Counted from the stretch's first letter, positions 1-9,485 are shown. The stretch: 21,537 nt of DNA from Saccoglossus kowalevskii (GCF_000003605.2 NW_003148771.1:519920-541456); one strand, 5' to 3'. Numbers and translations are program-made. The notes: generated by a model from the sequence alone, not told the origin.

Positions 1-560
1 AACTGAAGACATCATTAGAAAATGAACAATATGAATAAGTATCAAAGCAATCGGACTTACAGTTTTTAACAAGAAGTCGAGAATATCACTTTCTACCAAA
101 AATGACTAAAATATTCACCAAAATTAGAGAATTGAAGAATATCATCACGAAATGAACAAATCTGAGAAAGGTCTACATGTAGTATCTATATATGTAATAT
201 CAAAGCAATTGAACTTTTGGTTTTTAACAAGAAGTCGAAAATATCACTTTTTACCAAATATGACAAAAATATTCACCAAAATTATAAAATCCAAGATATC
301 ATCACGAAATGAACAAATCTGAGAAAAGTCTACATGTAGTATCTAAATATGTAATATCAAAGCAATTGAACTATTGGTTTTTAACAAGAAGTCAAAAATA
401 TCACTTTTTACCAAAAATGACAAAAATATTCACCAAAATTAGAGAATTGAAGATATCAACATGAAATGAACAAACCTAAGAGAGGTCTACCCAAGGTACA
501 TATACACCAAGTATCAAAGCATTCAGGCTTGTAGTTTTCAAGAAGAAGTCGAAAAAGTAA
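1..560. repeat. Interspersed repeat with ~157-bp internal tandem units
   Basis: About 3.5 diverged copies of a ~157-bp unit run from the window edge. The word 'aagaagtc' recurs at 71, 229, 386 and 543, giving spacings of 158, 157 and 157. Each unit contains the same ordered words: 'atatcacttt', 'accaaaa(a)tga', 'attcaccaaaatta', 'atcacgaaatgaacaaa', 'gtatc' and 'atcaaagca'. The copies differ by scattered substitutions and small indels, so the array is not young. The left end is cut by the window. It is continuous with the GAC-rich segment and hairpin at 561-650, so both probably belong to one dispersed element. No reading frame is conserved. Confidence 0.85.
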
Positions 561-650
561 AACATTGACACGGACGTCGACGACGGACGACGACAGACAA
601 TCACTCATATGATAAGCTCCGCTCGACAAAGTCGACAGCGGAGCTAAAAA
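561..650 (+). mobile_element. Hairpin-ended terminus of the interspersed element
   Basis: After the last 157-bp unit comes a GAC/GACG-rich stretch (570-600) and then 'ataagctc'. Next is an inverted repeat with 9-bp perfect arms, AGCTCCGCT at 615-623 and AGCGGAGCT at 637-645. Inside it are a second 4-bp stem (CGAC/GTCG) and an AAA loop, and AAAAA follows the right arm. A GACGACGG tract, 'ATAAGCTC', a hairpin and 'GAGCTAAAAA' is a layout I recall from abundant non-autonomous repeats of molluscs and related invertebrates. The family name is not known to me. A Helitron 3' end is an alternative reading, but the hairpin sits directly on the CTAA rather than about 10 nt before it. Confidence 0.6.
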
Positions 651-1079
651 CTCACTGGATTTTAATTCATTGCATATAGTGATCTACAAGATAAAACCTG
701 CTGAATATTTAAGCACCATACAGTATATACTATGTACATGTGACTGTCACAGCGTGGGTGTTACGTATAATGTAGTACCCAAGTGGTGATACATTCCCAC
801 ACTGCTTCAGAAAGAAGATAGTGAATGATGATAGACAGTCACCATGATTGGCAGCAATGTTATCTTCACCAACGACATTATTTGTCAGCCTTTGGAGAGA
901 AAGCAGAACAATAATCTCCTTTTCTTCCTCTCTAACTCATGCAAACCAGTTTCCAACGTAAAATTGATATAATTGCTTAGCATACGAATTATAAGGAATA
1001 TCTGTAAGCAACCTCTCCTTCTATTAATTCTTTACTGTAACAATCAAAAATAAATATACAAGGAGCAGGCGCTATTTGA
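651..1079. other. Unique AT-rich DNA, no gene seen
   Basis: No reading frame longer than a few dozen codons, no repeat with internal symmetry, and no clear promoter motif cluster was seen on either strand. Confidence 0.6.
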
Positions 1080-1260
1080 CCCCCCCCCCTCACTAAAAAC
1101 AAACCCCCTCCCCATTCCCATAGTAAAGCCTGTCATGCAGGTCCCCTCCCCATTCACATCAAAAACAATCATCCATCACAGCCCCCAACCCCTTTTTATT
1201 TGTTACTTTGAAAGCGAACCATTCAAAACCCCCCATCCCCACCCTCTAAAAGCACATTCA
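1080..1260. repeat. C-rich low-complexity patch
   Basis: The plus strand has a run of ten C at 1080-1089, then several C4-C6 runs (around 1104-1120, 1142-1151, 1180-1194 and 1230-1250) separated by A-rich spacers. 'cccctccccatt' occurs twice (about 1104 and 1141), so part may be an old duplication. The minus strand is correspondingly G-run rich, but spacer lengths make a canonical four-run G-quadruplex weak here. No coding capacity. Confidence 0.7.
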
Positions 1261-1900
1261 GTCCACTTTTTTTATCTCTGAGTTCACCATTTGTTTGGCA
1301 ATCACTTCTACTGTGCCTTGAAATCTAGCGTATCTTGCATGGTTTAACTGAAAAGCTAATCGATCTCTCATTAGCGGAACACTAATACCTAAACTATGGA
1401 GACATGTATTCGTGCAACGTAAAAGGCAACTTCTTCGTTATCGCAAATCAAAACCGGACAATCTTAATTGATTTCGGCTCGCCCACCATCTCGTCAAATC
1501 TCATTGTATTGTATCCATTAGTTACAATGACACTAGACATATACGTCTAGAAGTACTTTCTGCTGCCACTGTCTTAGATTATTGGAGCACAGTTATTAAT
1601 TACATTATATTCTTTTTGAAAGGAACTGATTGAATTCTCCAACAAAAAAGCAGTTATAACTTTTCCCTTCATTGTTACAGAAGATCACCTGATTTTTTTT
1701 AACATACCGGTAGTCAAAATAGAGAGATTTATCAATTCATGGTTGGTCAATAATGATCCACAATGTTATGTGTAATATATAGCAAAGATAAACCTGTATT
1801 AGAAGAAAATTATAAAAACTGAAACACATGCTTATGAAATGAACTGCATCTTATTTATCATTATGCACGATGACAGATCAATTTCCATGCAACATGGTTC
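1261..1900. other. Unique AT-rich DNA, no gene seen
   Basis: Stop codons are frequent in all frames. A short imperfect palindrome (CTAGAC...GTCTAG at about 1532-1549) is the only local symmetry noticed. No promoter cluster or exon could be supported. Confidence 0.55.
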
Positions 1901-1980
1901 ACTGTTTTCATGCTGCCGATACAAAGGTTGAATAAACATTATTATTATTATATTATTATTATTATTATATTATTATTAAG
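1901..1980 (+). mobile_element. Solo 3' tail of a non-LTR retroelement (SINE/LINE), copy 1
   Basis: A ~39-bp segment beginning 'actgttttcatgctgccg' and ending 'gttgaataaacatt' is followed by an interrupted (ATT)n tract to about 1978. The same segment and the same ATT-type tail recur in reverse orientation at 9486-9552, while the DNA upstream of each copy is unrelated. A shared 3' segment ending in a microsatellite tail with different upstream sequence is typical of severely 5'-truncated non-LTR insertions. The family cannot be named from 39 bp. A short frame through it (1910-2131, MLPIQRLNKHYYYY...) is only the translation of this tail. Confidence 0.65.
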
Positions 1981-1984
1981 TAAA

Positions 1985-2990
1985 ACTGTTAACAACAGAA
2001 GCTGCCAAATCAAGTCGTTTAATTGGTTAGGTCTGCAACTTACACTTACTGTTAAAGGTGTAAGCAATCGTAATAGAGGAAATACATATTCTGCTATTGG
2101 AGGTGTGTTTCAATCAAAAGTGTACTTCTAAGAGAAAATAAAATAGTCCCTGCATGTCTTTTTTCTTTGTCTGTACGATTATAAAACATCTTTTACACTT
2201 TCTTTGACAACCAATCTGACGGATAAGGATTGAATCGTGACAAAGAGATAACACAAATATTCCTATCTTTGGTTTTAGGACACAGGTGCGAGTGACTATT
2301 CTGATTATGCGGTATTGAGTCAGTCAGAGATATCATGCTGGTTATCATAAGCACATCCATCAATCAAGTGGACATCATTTTAACAGTGACTGACAATATC
2401 AAATTGCAGAAATGACAATAATAATTATTCCTATCATCTTCCTCAAATTAAATCATAGTTCTTCTCATAATTTTTCAAAAATTTCGGATCAGAATCTGTA
2501 GCAAATGTGAAAGTGTCTCAATTTGGTCCACAATTATTGACAAATATAAAAAAAAAATACTTAACAAATATCACAAATGCATTGAACATAATTTCCTTGA
2601 TGCCTAAAAAGTTTAATCCTATATATATTTTGAGTTAATTTTAGTAAAAAATGGCCTTGAAAGCGAGTTCTCAAGACACCAAAGCTCAAGCCCTTACAAA
2701 AGTTCCACTAAAATGTTTGGATTGAAAATGTTCATGTTTGTACAAAATTTTTACATGTACATATTTAGTATGTTTTCATTTCATCTAATACAATCTATTC
2801 CAGTGATACTACCTAACATCAATGACCTTTAACAAGCTATGCTAATGTGCAATTAATGCAAGAATGCATTGCTATGTCTTCATTCAACCAATAAATCTCT
2901 CCTTAATCCTATCCAGGGTCCTTGCAATTTGTTTTAAGACACAATTAAGCGACAATGCAGTATTTGTGTGTGTCAATATTTTCAATATTT
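1985..2990. other. Unique AT-rich DNA, no gene seen
   Basis: This stretch contains only short random frames, A- and T-runs and a few acatgta words. The frame at 2864-3058 has no recognisable domain and overlaps the motif cluster at 2996-3108. No splice-site pair with an open exon was found. Confidence 0.5.
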
Positions 2991-2995
2991 TTTCA

Positions 2996-3108
2996 TCACA
3001 TGACTTATGCTTTGTTGTTATTGGTTCAGTCATATCACTGGTTTGTCACATGACTTGAATATTTGAGTTTATTTATTTGCTGTCATTTTTTGGTTTGGAT
3101 CACATGAC
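2996..3108. promoter_or_regulatory. Cluster of three TCACATGAC E-box/M-box-like sites
   Basis: The 9-mer TCACATGAC occurs at 2996-3004, 3046-3054 and 3100-3108, spaced 50 and 54 bp. The second and third are preceded by 'tggtttg', and 'attggttca' occurs at about 3020 and 3124. The segment may therefore be a decayed ~50-bp tandem repeat, a binding-site cluster, or both. TCACATGA is the half-palindromic E-box form bound by bHLH-ZIP factors of the MITF/TFE type. Binding is inferred from the motif only. Confidence 0.45.
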
Positions 3109-3588
3109 CAAAACATGAGCATTCATTGGTTCATTACGTGTACAAGCTTACTTCAAAATGAATACATGTACAAAGAATTTTTCAAATTACATAACACTGT
3201 CAGTGTATTAAGGAAATTAACATTAACAAATTTAACTACACTTTCATTGAAGGAAATCCATTTTTATTCATAAAGACAGTGATGTCAGTCATTTTGCTTA
3301 TTTCATAGTGCATAGTTACGAATGGATGTAGATTTTATAATGCCATATTCTAAACGATTTATTTATTCTAAAAATAACATTCTTTGCTTGATTTTAGTTA
3401 CTTTATCTTAAAGTTGATTAATAAGTAGATGAAAATCAATTTTGATAAATATGATTATTTTTTATAAAAACCATTATTGATTTCTGAAGTTATTAAATTT
3501 GACATTTACAGTGATATTCTAAATCACTGATTTTTTAAGCTACAAACAAAATGTCCTATTTCAGATTTCAGAGCATAAAATCAAAATC
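3109..3588. other. Unique AT-rich DNA, no gene seen
   Basis: Very AT-rich, with stops in all frames. No exon, RNA gene or repeat unit recognised. Confidence 0.5.
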
Positions 3589-3705
3589 AGAAAAAATGTA
3601 CTCCAGACTGAAGTCATAGGTCCTAAGTCTTGATAACCATTAGAAAAAATGTACTCCAGACTGAAGTCATAGGTCCTAAGTCTTGATAACCATTAGAAAA
3701 AATAA
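3589..3705. repeat. Perfect 53-bp tandem duplication
   Basis: A 53-bp unit starting 'agaaaaaatgtactccag' and ending 'cttgataaccatt' is present at 3589-3641 and again, with no difference seen, at 3642-3694. The first ten bases of a third unit follow at 3695-3704. Identity across both copies points to a recent replication-slippage or unequal-exchange event. The shared 'agaaaaaa' at all three junctions is the likely microhomology. No coding frame is extended by it. Confidence 0.95.
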
Positions 3706-3829
3706 AAGAAGTAACAACAGCACAAGCCAAGAATTATATCGCCGTTTTTAAGAAAAGCTAGCACTTAAAACATCACATGTGACAGAATACTGTCATGAAA
3801 ATTGACTAAAATCTTTGACATTTCACACA

Positions 3830-4200
3830 GAGAGGAGAAACAAGCTTTTCCGGTTGGCTACATGAACCAACGGTTGCTAAAGATTATAAACAACCCCTCA
3901 TTATATCATTCATGATGGAAATAAACTCTGTCAGGACATTGTACGAATTAAGAGCAATTTACAGCAAATTGGCACGGTTCGGGTGACTTGAATAGCGGAA
4001 AGTCGTTGCTGAAGAGACGAGTAAAGAGGGAAATAATGCGTCCTGATCCCTGGGGATTGGTTGGCTTTCTTAAACATAAAACGTACGACTTGGTGATAAT
4101 TTAGTTCGTGATTGGACGATTTAAATTTAGCAGGCCGTCTATTTATTTATAGCGTTTTATATAACAAAGGCAAGGAGCACAAGAGATCACATGTCTTTGT
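3830..4200 (+). promoter_or_regulatory. Promoter-like region upstream of the minisatellite
   Basis: Base composition becomes less AT-biased here. Reading rightward there is an inverted CCAAT box in 'gggattggttgg' (about 4047-4058), a second in 'gtgattggacg' (about 4110-4120), and a TATA-like TATATAA at 4158-4164. The CCAAT-to-TATA distance of about 45 bp is normal for an NF-Y/TATA promoter, and a start near 4188 would be expected. Myb-like 'ccaacggttg' lies at about 3868. Transcription from such a start would enter the minisatellite 75 bp later with the G-rich strand as RNA. No ATG between the predicted start and the array opens a long frame, so the product would more likely be noncoding. Confidence 0.3.
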
Positions 4201-4281
4201 AAAACGATGTTTTATATTTGACTAGATCAAGGCTTGCAAAGAATTAAAAATGGAATAGAAAATACAGAATACAGCTATGGT

Positions 4282-5951
4282 GGGAGATGGGATTGGGATG
4301 GGATGGGATGTGATAGGATGCAATGCGATGGGATCAGGCATGGGTTTAGGATATGGAATACAGCTATGCTGAGAGAGGGGATTATGATGGGATTCGATGG
4401 GATCAGGCATGGGTGTAGGATATGGAATACAGCTATGTTGGGAGAGGGGATTGGGATGGGATGGGCTGTGATGCAATGGGATCAGGCATGGGTTTAGGAT
4501 ATGGAATACAGCTATGGTGGGAGAGGGGATTATGATGGGATTCGATGGGATCAGGCGTGGGTTTAGGATATGGAATACAGTTATGCTGAGAGAGGGGATT
4601 ATGATGGGATTCGATGGGATCAGGCATGGGTGTAGGATATGGAATACAGCTATGTTGGGAGAGGGGATTGGGATGGGATGGACTGCGATGCAATGGGATC
4701 AGGCATGGGTTTAGGATATGGAATACGGCTATGGTGGGAGAGGGGATTATGATGGGATTCGATGGGATCAGGCGTGGGGGTAGGATATGGAATACAGCTA
4801 TGGTGGGAGAGGGGATTGGGATGGGATGGGCTGCGAAGCGATGCGATGGGATCAGGCATGGGTTTAGGATATGGAATACAGCTATGGTGGGAGAGGGGAT
4901 TATGATGCGATGCAATGGGATCAGGCATGGGTGTAGGATATGGAATACGGCTATGGTGGGAGAGGGGATTATGATGGGATTCGATGGGATCAGGCGTGGG
5001 GGTAGGATATGGAATACAGCTATGGTGGGAGAGGGGATTGGGATGGGATGGGCTGCGAAGCGATGCGATGGGATCAGGCATGGGTTTAGGATATGGAATA
5101 CAGCTATGGTGGGAGAGGGGATTATGATGCGATGCAATGGGATCAGGCATGGGTGTAGGATATGGAATACAGCTATGGTGGGAGAGGGGATTGGGATGGG
5201 ATGGGATGGGCTGCGATGCGATGCGATGGGATCAGGCATGGGTTTAGGATATGGAATAACAGCTATGGTGGGAGAGGGGATTATGATGCGATGCGATGGG
5301 ATCAGGCATGGGTGTAGGATATGGAATACATCTATGGTGGGAGAGGGGATTATGATGCGATGCGATGGGATCAGGCATGGGTGTAGGATATGGAATACAT
5401 CTATGGTGGGAGAGGGGATTATGATGGGATTCGATGGAATCAGGCATGGGTTTAGGATATGGAATACAGCTATGGTGGGAGAGGGGATTATGATGGGATT
5501 CGATGGGATCAGGCATGGGTGTAGGATATGGAATACATCTATGGTGGGAGAGGGGATTGAGTTGGGATTCGATAGGATCAGGCATGGGTGTAGGATATGG
5601 AATACATCTATGGTGGGAGAGGGGATTGGGATGGGATGGGATGCGATGCGATGCGATGCGATGGGATTCGATGGGATCAGGCATGGGTGTAGGATATGGA
5701 ATACATCTATGGTGGGAGAGGGGATTGAGATGGGATTCGATGGGATCAGGCATGGGTGTAGGATATGGAATACATCTATGGTGGGAGAGGGGATTATAAT
5801 GGGATTTGATGGGATCAGGCATGGGTTTAGGATATGGAATACAGCTATGCTGAGAGAGGAGATTATGATGGGATTCGATGGGATCAGGCATGGGTGTAGG
5901 ATATGAAATACATCTATGGTGGGAGAGGGGATTGGGATGGGATGGGATGGG
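4282..5951 (+). repeat. Recurrent G-quadruplex motifs inside the minisatellite
   Basis: Each long unit holds at least four runs of three or more G with loops of 2-4 nt, of the form GGG-AGA-GGGG-ATT-GGG-AT-GGG. These lie at 4282-4307, 4440-4465, 4657-4677, 4805-4830, 5027-5052, 5180-5210, 5615-5640 and 5921-5951. They satisfy the usual G3+N1-7 rule on the plus strand. The plain 69-bp units, where 'attatgat' or similar replaces 'attgggat', have fewer adjacent runs and do not fit. Quadruplex potential therefore coincides with the units that have gained pentamers. Folding itself is inferred. Confidence 0.8.
4721..5170. repeat. 222-bp higher-order duplication within the array
   Basis: Positions 4721-4947 and 4943-5169 match with no difference I could find, at an offset of 222 bp (84+69+69). 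The shared block includes unit-specific markers such as 'ggcgtggggg' and 'gctgcgaagcgatgcg' that do not occur elsewhere in the array. This indicates recent amplification of a three-unit block. Confidence 0.9.
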
Positions 5952-6187
5952 ATGCGATGCGATGCGATGGGATTCGATGGGATCAGGCATGGGTGTAGGA
6001 TATGGAATACATCTATGGTGGGAGAAGGGATTGAGATGGGATTAGATGGGATCAGGCATGGGTGTAGGATATGGAATACATCTACATGTATGGTGGGAGA
6101 GGGGATTATAATGGGATTCGATGGGATCAGGCATGGGTTTAGGATATGGAATACAGCTATGCTGAGAGAGGAGATTATGATGGGATT
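5575..6187. repeat. 306-bp higher-order duplication within the array
   Basis: The anchor spacing pattern 99-69-69-69 starting at 5575 repeats from 5881 as 99-69-75-69. The 99-bp units at 5575 and 5881 share the same expanded gcgat tract followed by 'gggattcgatggg', and both are followed by a 'ttgagatggga' unit. The second block differs by a 6-bp insertion (acatgt, about 6083) and a few substitutions, so it is older than the 222-bp duplication. Confidence 0.8.
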
Positions 6188-6330
6188 CGATAGGATCAGG
6201 CATGGGTGTAGGATATGGAATACAGCTATGCTGAGAGAGGGGATTATGATGGGATTCGATGGGATCAGGCATGGGGGTTTAGGATATGGAATACAGCTAT
6301 GGTGGGAGGGGATCAGGCATGGGTGTAGGA

Positions 6331-8566
6331 CATTACTAATATAGCTCGTACATTGCAAGTACAGCATATTTTTACAGTCAGACATGGTCAAAACATCAGC
6401 TCACTGTGTGGAATTGGGAAAAGATGTAGCATAAGGATTAGAATGATTAGGACTAAGAAAATACAGATAGAAGTGGGGTAACAGTGAAATATGCACATTT
6501 ACTGGATCTTTTATCAGAGGTGTTGCTTGTACACTGATTAGAGAAATTATAATTTTAAATCCTAAATTTTTAAAATAAACGGCAAAGAAGGATCTCTAAT
6601 GTGAACGCCACTATAGTCAGAATGGGGGTTCAAAGTGTATTATAACAGCACAATACTCTGGGATACTGGTAATATATTTGAGTTGAACTGAAATTGATTC
6701 CCAATGGAGAAAAAAATCAATTACACGAGAGTATTGATAATTACTTTACGTGGTAGTTTGATTATTGAAATGAGTTCAATAGTAGACTGGATGGTGACGA
6801 TAAAAGATATTTCCTCTCAATTTACAATGACTCTAAAGGTTATGTGCTAGTTTATCACGATGTCTTTGTAAGCAAGTTTTCATCTTGAACAAGGTATCAA
6901 TAATTGCAGTTTGATGTAGGTAGTGGGGCTAGTTATTTTTAATTCTGGTCTCTGGTGTATATTGACTGAAACTACATCTAGCCGACTATACATGCAAATT
7001 CATCAACTTTTTATTCAAAATGGTAATGAAGGTCATTCATTATTGTTACAATAAACCATTTTAAACAGACAATGTTTCGAAAATTTCAGGTTTTTATTAC
7101 TTGAAGCAATGATTTAATGTGATACAGAGAAGATGAAAGATATACTTCAGAAATTACTGACCAGAGTATTTTCACTTCATTTCTGTTGATACGCCAGTAT
7201 CATAATGTGACACACAGCCTGTTAGTTGATATACACTAGCCTACACGTACACGTATGTGTTAGCTTTGCCGTGTTAGCCAATGCTAACCAAAATATAATG
7301 TCATTTATATTCTATTAGTCACAATAACTACATAAAATTCAGAAATTACAATATGATGCAACCCTATTATACATTGTGTAAGGAAATAATATCCACTATA
7401 CAGTATACGGCAGGATACTTATATAAAGAGGAATGTTTAAGATTTATAATAACTTGAAGTACATGTATTACATAATACTAATAACATAACATGATAGATA
7501 TCACAGTGGCTAATGATCATAAGTGGCTAATGACCTGAAACAGCTAGCACTGCCTTTGAACAAGCAGCCTGTGGGGCTACCACAGTCGTAGCCAAGGTGA
7601 CTATGGTACATTGGTGTTATATCATGATGACCATTTCCTTGAATAATACATTTGTGGTGAAAGCAAAATAATTTATTGTTATCAAATTTATGTAATTGAG
7701 GACCGGCAAAAGATAAAAAATGGGAGGGATCACTTGCAGATGTGGGGGGGCGACCAAAGCGTGTCGTTTACAAGTGTCTACCCATGAGCCTTTGCATTGT
7801 CAGCATGCGTGGTTATCTTCACTTAGGACTCAATTCCAACATGTGCGCAAGTGCATGATGTCCCCTCTGCTTTGAAGAAAATTATTCGGCATTTTAGTTA
7901 GTCCTACTGAAAGTCACAGCAGAGGGTAAAGATCACTCAAAATACCACAAACAATATACAACAAACTTTAGTACTGTAAAGGTCAAATTACTACAAATTG
8001 AAAATAGAACTGTTTTGGCTTTCCAAAACATGAAACTATGATATATATTTGTCTGTAAATTACATGTAGGCAGATAAATGAGTGAATTGAAATGTTTTCA
8101 GCTTTATGAAAAGATTCTGTAGATCAATAGTATTAAGCAACAACTATCGAGGCAAGCTCTTTTAAGGAGAATGCGTAATCTCAAGATATCAGGCCAATTA
8201 TAAATACTGGCGACAAAATTCAATCAATAGATATAGTACATACAAAAGGAGAGACAAATGGCAATGTAACAGGATATAAAGAAGTCTGTATATCAAGAAT
8301 TGAGAGAAAAAAATATTGGACTGAGCGTCTATCAAGTACTCAGACTGGATGGCATCCATACAGACAATTGTCACATTGAATAAAACTCATTGCAGGCAGT
8401 CAGGAAGACAGAACACGATCTTTTCTTTTCACAATTAAATCATTATTCTATCTAAATTATTCATCTCTGACAGATCTGTCATTCAGAGCAGGTAGATTCA
8501 ATTTTATACATACAGTAAATTACAATTAACTGATGAGGCGAATTCATTAATTCTCAATATTACACA
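6331..8566. other. Unique AT-rich DNA, no gene seen
   Basis: No frame of 60 codons or more and no supported exon. Small items only: an inverted GTTAGC/GCTAAC pair at about 7272-7287, a direct repeat of 'agtggctaatga' at about 7505-7535, and a G7 run at about 7744. This could be an intron or intergenic spacer. Confidence 0.5.
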
Positions 8567-8940
8567 TTGCTGATATTCATAGTTGATGATGTAATACTGT
8601 TAATGAATAAGCATGAATGTACATCTCATCAATATTTATAAAGTTAAGGAATATTCATGAGTATATATCTTATTGACATCTTGTTTACGAACAGTCATGA
8701 AATTATTGAATATTCATGAGTATACATATTATTGTCATCTGTTAGGAAATATTCATGAATTTTATGAATATTCATGACTATACATTTTATTGACATCTTG
8801 TTCACGAACAGTCATGAAGTTAATGAATATTCATGAGTATACATCTTATTGACCTCTTGTTAAGAAATATTCATGAATTTAATGAATATTCATGAGTATA
8901 CATCATAATGGTATCTTTTAACAAATATTCATGTAGTTAA
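8567..8940. repeat. 59-bp tandem array with alternating unit types
   Basis: The word 'aatattcatga' followed by 'g/ctata' occurs at 8650, 8709, 8767, 8826 and 8885, with spacings of 59, 58, 59 and 59. Units alternate. One type continues 'cgaacagtcatgaa' (from 8650 and 8767); the other continues 'gaaatattcatgaattt' (from 8709 and 8826). The true period is therefore a dimer of about 117 bp. More decayed copies lie at 8567-8649 and at the right end to 8940. The 12-bp perfect palindrome ATGAATATTCAT is present at 8764-8775, 8823-8834 and 8882-8893. Confidence 0.9.
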
Positions 8941-9480
8941 TTCTACTAACACAGATATATTTTATACAGAAAAATGAAAAACAAAGGTGGACTGAAAATA
9001 TCAAAGAAAATCACTGAAGTATTCTTATCACTGAAGTAACAGCTAATTTCAAATGGCTACTGACAAGAAGACCAAGAATAGGTAACAAAAATGCTTTGTA
9101 CACAGGGTTTTAAAGTCATTTCTTAACAAGTGTATTAAATACCAACAATCTGAACACTTGACAACAAAATTGGTTTTCATTCAACTGACTAATGGAAGTG
9201 TATTGATGCATTATAAACTCGCTCTGTGATTGGCTCCTCTGGGATCTCAATATTTTGAATGTGATGCAGATGTTGTGTGCCTTTCAAACGTTTTACCAAA
9301 CCAGCTGATTATTTAAGGTTATTTTCATTGCTCGTCCTTCACTGCCACAGACTGGCAAACTTGCACACAAGCAGGCGCATGAAATCTTGGTCAGTAATGT
9401 AAATACATGGACAACTAGTAAAAAAAAATGGGTAACTTAAAAGCAGTGCAAATTCTTGATATTTTGACAAGTAGCACATG
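8941..9480. other. Unique DNA, no gene seen; one inverted CCAAT box
   Basis: 'ctgtgattggctcctc' at about 9217-9232 carries an NF-Y type CCAAT box on the minus strand, but no TATA box, CRE or open exon accompanies it. The rest is AT-rich with stops in all frames. Confidence 0.45.
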
Positions 9481-9485
9481 CGCTT

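Larger units (their letters stand above)
4262..6330 (+). repeat. 69-bp minisatellite with 5-bp length steps (about 29 units)
   Basis: The anchor 'ggatcagg' (one copy 'gaatcagg') occurs 28 times from 4331 to 6310. Of the 27 spacings, 17 are exactly 69 bp. The others are 70, 75, 79 (twice), 84 (twice), 89, 99 (twice) and 48. The 79, 84, 89 and 99 classes are 69 plus 10, 15, 20 and 30, caused by different numbers of GGGAT/GCGAT pentamers just before the anchor. The remaining unit contains further GGATN words, so it may itself have grown from a pentamer. Strand asymmetry is extreme: the plus strand is G-rich and C-poor. Variant 'cagctatg' dominates to 5325 and 'catctatgg' from there to about 6080. 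Because 69 is a multiple of three, several frames stay open on both strands for over 1 kb (652 codons at most, minus strand). The open frame moves between repeat frames at the 70-, 79- and 89-bp units, so I treat it as a by-product of the repeat rather than a gene. Confidence 0.97.

Noticed and set aside
561-650. Helitron 3' end
   Set aside because: A hairpin and CTAA are present, but the hairpin is directly fused to CTAA without the usual ~10-nt spacer, and no matching 5' TC end was found.
1910-2131. 73-codon ORF shared in its start with the minus ORF at 9484-9774
   Set aside because: The shared residues MLPIQRLNKHYYYY are the translation of a retroelement 3' tail and ATT microsatellite, not a conserved protein.
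4614-5906. 430-codon plus-strand ORF (IRHGFRIWNTAM... repeats)
   Set aside because: Same satellite, opposite strand. No promoter-proximal ATG leads into it and there is no non-repeat domain.
4433-6391. 652-codon minus-strand ORF (Pro/Ile-rich 23-residue repeat) as a protein-coding gene
   Set aside because: It begins at TTG and is wholly explained by a stop-poor 69-bp satellite. It switches between repeat frames at units whose length is not a multiple of three, and equally long frames exist on the other strand.
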